The notes under the pieces were generated by a model that was not told where the DNA came from, searched no databases, and was given only the letters and a program-made list of their open reading frames with translations. Source: Pseudomonadota bacterium (GTDB lineage Bacteria; Myxococcota_A; UBA796; GCA-2862545). From it: a stretch of 42,586 bases of DNA. The stretch lies in the NCBI GenBank assembly GCA_023954855.1, contig JAGSGY010000048.1:1-42586 (forward strand), written 5' to 3'. Positions 42,334-42,586 of this stretch are shown piece by piece; the stretch's first letter is position 1; each line of letters opens with the position of its first letter. The position numbers were made by a program, and so were the translations under genes.

Positions 42334-42586
42334 ATGAGTAGGTATCATTTTCCCTTACTGCTTCTGCTTTCGGCCTGCGCCGAAGGGGTAGACGGTGACT
42401 CCGGGATGGTGACGGACTCCGCCGAGACCGACACCGATACGGACACCGACGCAGACACCGACGCAGACACCGACGCGGACACCGACGCGGACACCGACGC
42501 GGACACCGACGCGGACACCGACGCGGACACGGACACAGACCCGGTCACTCCGGCCGAGGTTCGGGTGATCCACCTGTCCCCCGATG
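42334..42586 (+). CDS. Lipoprotein with DTDA-repeat linker and DUF4397 start (3' partial)
   Basis: The gene runs off the right end. MSRYHFPLLLLLSACAEG gives a signal and lipobox (LSAC; Cys15), with GGAGAAG before ATG 42334. Residues about 31-68 are an Asp/Thr/Ala linker encoded by 12-base tandem repeats. The last residues, AEVRVIHLSPD, match the first strand of DUF4397 domains (usually VRVVHASPDAP), found on surface proteins. Likely an outer-membrane, surface-exposed lipoprotein with a flexible stalk. Confidence 0.85.
   Translation, partial: MSRYHFPLLLLLSACAEGVDGDSGMVTDSAETDTDTDTDADTDADTDADTDADTDADTDADTDADTDTDPVTPAEVRVIHLSPD
42430..42540 (+). repeat. 12-bp tandem repeat (gacaccgacgcg units) inside lipoprotein gene
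   Basis: Near-identical copies of GACACCGACGC(A/G) run in frame and encode alternating Asp-Thr-Asp-Ala. Repeat length is a multiple of three, so slippage would change linker length without a frameshift. Confidence 0.8.

Noticed and set aside
41870-42348. Minus-strand protein genes (several overlapping short frames)
   Set aside because: Arg-rich, no ribosome site, no domain, mutually overlapping; a non-coding transcript is at least as likely.
42430-42540. CRISPR-like array
   Set aside because: The repeats are 12 bases, contiguous and in frame within a lipoprotein gene, with no spacers.

Overview
This is a high-GC, gene-dense chromosomal segment with no rRNA, tRNA, transposase, integrase or CRISPR array that I can see. 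It looks like a Gram-negative bacterium of the myxobacterial/deltaproteobacterial type (Myxococcota-like). The grounds are a CdnL/CarD homologue, many predicted outer-membrane lipoproteins (some with Asp/Thr-rich low-complexity linkers), a large Ig-like plus beta-barrel protein ending in Phe, FHA and cNMP sensor fusions, and an SOS operator of the GAAC-N4-GTTC type before dnaE2. The lineage is an inference from gene content, not from a marker gene.

Layout. 1-3.5 kb: an operon of a DUF4129/DUF4350-like membrane protein (cut by the window edge), a MoxR AAA+ ATPase and a DUF58 protein. 3.7-6.8 kb: a 1040-residue Ig-repeat/beta-barrel surface protein ending at a perfect bidirectional terminator. 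6.9-8.9 kb (minus): cysS and cdnL. 9-12 kb: a lipoprotein and a small conserved protein (minus), divergent from a lipoprotein cyclophilin and another lipoprotein (plus). 12.1-15.2 kb: dnaE2, with a 20-bp perfect palindrome touching its ATG. 15.3-17.9 kb: a small lipoprotein, a 640-bp gene-free stretch with DnaA-box-like sites, an exported protein of unknown function, and a small LexA/UmuD-fold-like protein with a C-terminal beta-clamp-binding motif and a promoter resembling that of dnaE2. 17.9-24.6 kb (minus): a BtpA-family protein coupled to an NhaD-type antiporter, three lipoproteins, a TPR/tail-anchored protein and a small exported protein. 24.7-27.1 kb (minus): a FadR-like TetR regulator with etfB and etfA, an electron-transfer module for acyl-CoA oxidation. 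27.4-30.4 kb (minus): folK, an exported protein with a probable CTG start, a pilin-like protein, a membrane-anchored degenerate sigma-like protein and a small protein. 30.4-35.8 kb (minus): a TerB-like/FHA/ABC/ABC-2 transporter, two envelope proteins and a cNMP-binding/PhcB-like methyltransferase fusion. 35.8-41.8 kb: a coupled plus-strand operon (PE-repeat protein, lipoprotein, TPR membrane protein), TRAP permease genes dctQ and dctM, and a convergent TRAP binding protein and lipoprotein on minus. 41.8-42.6 kb: an orphan minus-strand terminator, about 500 bp without a convincing gene, and the start of a DUF4397-type lipoprotein with 12-bp tandem repeats.

Candidates for new biology: (i) the dnaE2 operator/leaderless promoter together with the distant clamp-motif protein at 17474-17914, a possible two-locus SOS mutagenesis module lacking a visible imuB; (ii) the cNMP-sensor/PhcB-like methyltransferase, which could couple a second messenger to methyl-ester signal synthesis; (iii) the membrane-tethered sigma-like protein upstream of a solitary pilin-like gene; (iv) the TerB/FHA/ABC transporter. 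All functions are read by eye from sequence motifs; no database search was possible.
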